Assembly: GCF_026239555.1 (NCBI RefSeq)
Contig: NZ_JAPIVP010000011.1
Location: 62,001 to 126,000, forward strand
Reading direction: 5' to 3'
DNA: 64,000 nucleotides
Source: Pedobacter sp. PF22-3
Lineage (GTDB): Bacteria; Bacteroidota; Bacteroidia; Sphingobacteriales; Sphingobacteriaceae
The translations under genes and the position numbers were made by a program. The notes below the pieces were generated by a model. The model did not search any database. It saw nothing but the letters and a program-made list of their open reading frames with translations, and was not told where the DNA came from. Below are positions 63,365-64,000 of this stretch, piece after piece. How positions within the stretch are numbered: the first letter of the stretch is position 1; every line of letters begins with the position of its first letter.

Positions 63365-64000
63365 ATGGAAAAAAAAATAGCATTACTTAAAGATAAAATA
63401 ACCCAGGCAAACCTTAGCGGCGGACAGGATCGAATCGATAATCAGCATAAAAAAGGTAAACTCACTGCCCGCGAGCGCATTCATTTTCTGATGGATGAAG
63501 GAAGCTTTGAAGAAATTGGCATGATGGTTACCCATCGAAGCACCGACTTTGGCATGGAACGCGAAAAATATCTGGGTGATGGCGTGGTAACAGGATATGG
63601 AACAATTAACGGTAGGTTAACCTATGTATTCTCGCAGGATTTTACCGTGTTTGGCGGTTCACTTTCTGAAACCCATGCAGAAAAAATTTGCAAGCTTATG
63701 GATATGGCCATGAAAAATGGGGCTCCATTGATCGGTTTAAACGATAGCGGTGGTGCACGTATCCAGGAAGGTGTTGTTTCTTTGGGCGGTTATGCCGATA
63801 TCTTTTATAAAAATGTACAGGCGTCGGGCGTAATCCCGCAGTTATCGGCCATAATGGGTCCCTGTGCAGGCGGAGCCGTTTATTCGCCAGCCATCACCGA
63901 TTTTATTCTGATGGTGGAAAACACTTCTTACATGTTTGTAACCGGCCCAAATGTGGTGAAAACAGTAACACACGAAGAAGTAACTTCTGAAGAACTGGGA
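63365..64000 (+). CDS. Acyl-CoA carboxylase carboxyltransferase (beta) subunit, N-terminal part
   Basis: The first 212 residues are present; the gene runs off the window. 'GKLTARERIHFLMDEGSFEE' (about 30-49), 'VFSQDFTVFGGSLSETHAEK' (about 88-107), 'GLNDSGGARIQEGV' (about 123-136) and 'IMGPCAGGAVYSPAITDF' (about 161-178) match the biotin-dependent carboxyltransferase of propionyl-CoA carboxylase (PccB/MmdA type). It carboxylates an acyl-CoA with carboxybiotin. Whether the partner is a PCC alpha subunit or a sodium-pumping decarboxylase cannot be told from this fragment. Confidence 0.95.
   Translation, partial: MEKKIALLKDKITQANLSGGQDRIDNQHKKGKLTARERIHFLMDEGSFEEIGMMVTHRSTDFGMEREKYLGDGVVTGYGTINGRLTYVFSQDFTVFGGSLSETHAEKICKLMDMAMKNGAPLIGLNDSGGARIQEGVVSLGGYADIFYKNVQASGVIPQLSAIMGPCAGGAVYSPAITDFILMVENTSYMFVTGPNVVKTVTHEEVTSEELG

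Overview
The window looks like chromosome of a Sphingobacteriaceae-type Bacteroidetes, most likely Pedobacter or a close relative. The evidence is a SusC/SusD pair, type IX secretion sorting domains, DUF4295 beside rpmB-rpmG, DUF5606, moderate A+T content, weak Shine-Dalgarno signals and TTG/TAnnTTTG-like promoters. Genus assignment is inference; no rRNA or tRNA gene was recognised.

Region by region. 1-9.3 kb: 3' end of a SusC/SusD locus, acs, the rpmB-rpmG-DUF4295 ribosomal operon, a decayed antitoxin/PIN-toxin pair that now abuts ftsY, a GxxExxY gene flanked by short phrase repeats, and rimO. 9.4-10.5 kb: a tandem array of ~330-bp non-coding repeats. 10.5-15.3 kb: gpsA, an efflux adaptor/TolC pair without its pump, and a NodB deacetylase carrying an in-frame insert that looks like intergenic repeat text. 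15.7-20.9 kb: two different aconitases in tandem. 21-36 kb: DUF2007 protein, GH1 glycosidase, a large T9SS-secreted PKD protein, a membrane MutS-like ATPase, rlmH, cyclophilin, beta-barrels, and an lpxK-PNP-porin operon. 36.3-43.2 kb: a sterol-desaturase-like hydroxylase, then a tightly coupled seven-gene cluster (FAD oxidoreductase, methyltransferase, type III PKS, hotdog dehydratase, ketosynthase, ACP, phosphopantetheinyl transferase), probably for a phenolic or pyrone lipid.

43.4-52.1 kb (minus strand) is the most distinctive part. It is a double-glycine peptide system with a C39-peptidase ABC exporter, an HlyD adaptor and at least six small peptides ending their leaders in GG. They form three modules, each made of a conserved 5' element, a peptide with a 'VQE(M/L)D' leader and a peptide with a 'TEL/EELS..E' leader; two modules add a perfect hairpin and a carboxypeptidase-regulatory-like exported protein. 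A fourth copy of the 5' element precedes a leader relic. Immediately next door on the plus strand (52.4-57.5 kb) two paralogous S41 peptidases flank another GG-type peptide and are translationally coupled to a LytS-type kinase and LytTR regulator. Together these could form an undescribed secreted two-peptide bacteriocin or peptide-signalling system.

57.6-64 kb: pruA, carbonic anhydrase plus SulP transporter, a small hypothetical protein, a second ~280-bp tandem repeat array, and the start of an acyl-CoA carboxylase beta subunit. The arrays at 9.4 and 62.4 kb and fragments at 21.1 and 37.5 kb appear to be diverged members of one structured, non-coding repeat family.
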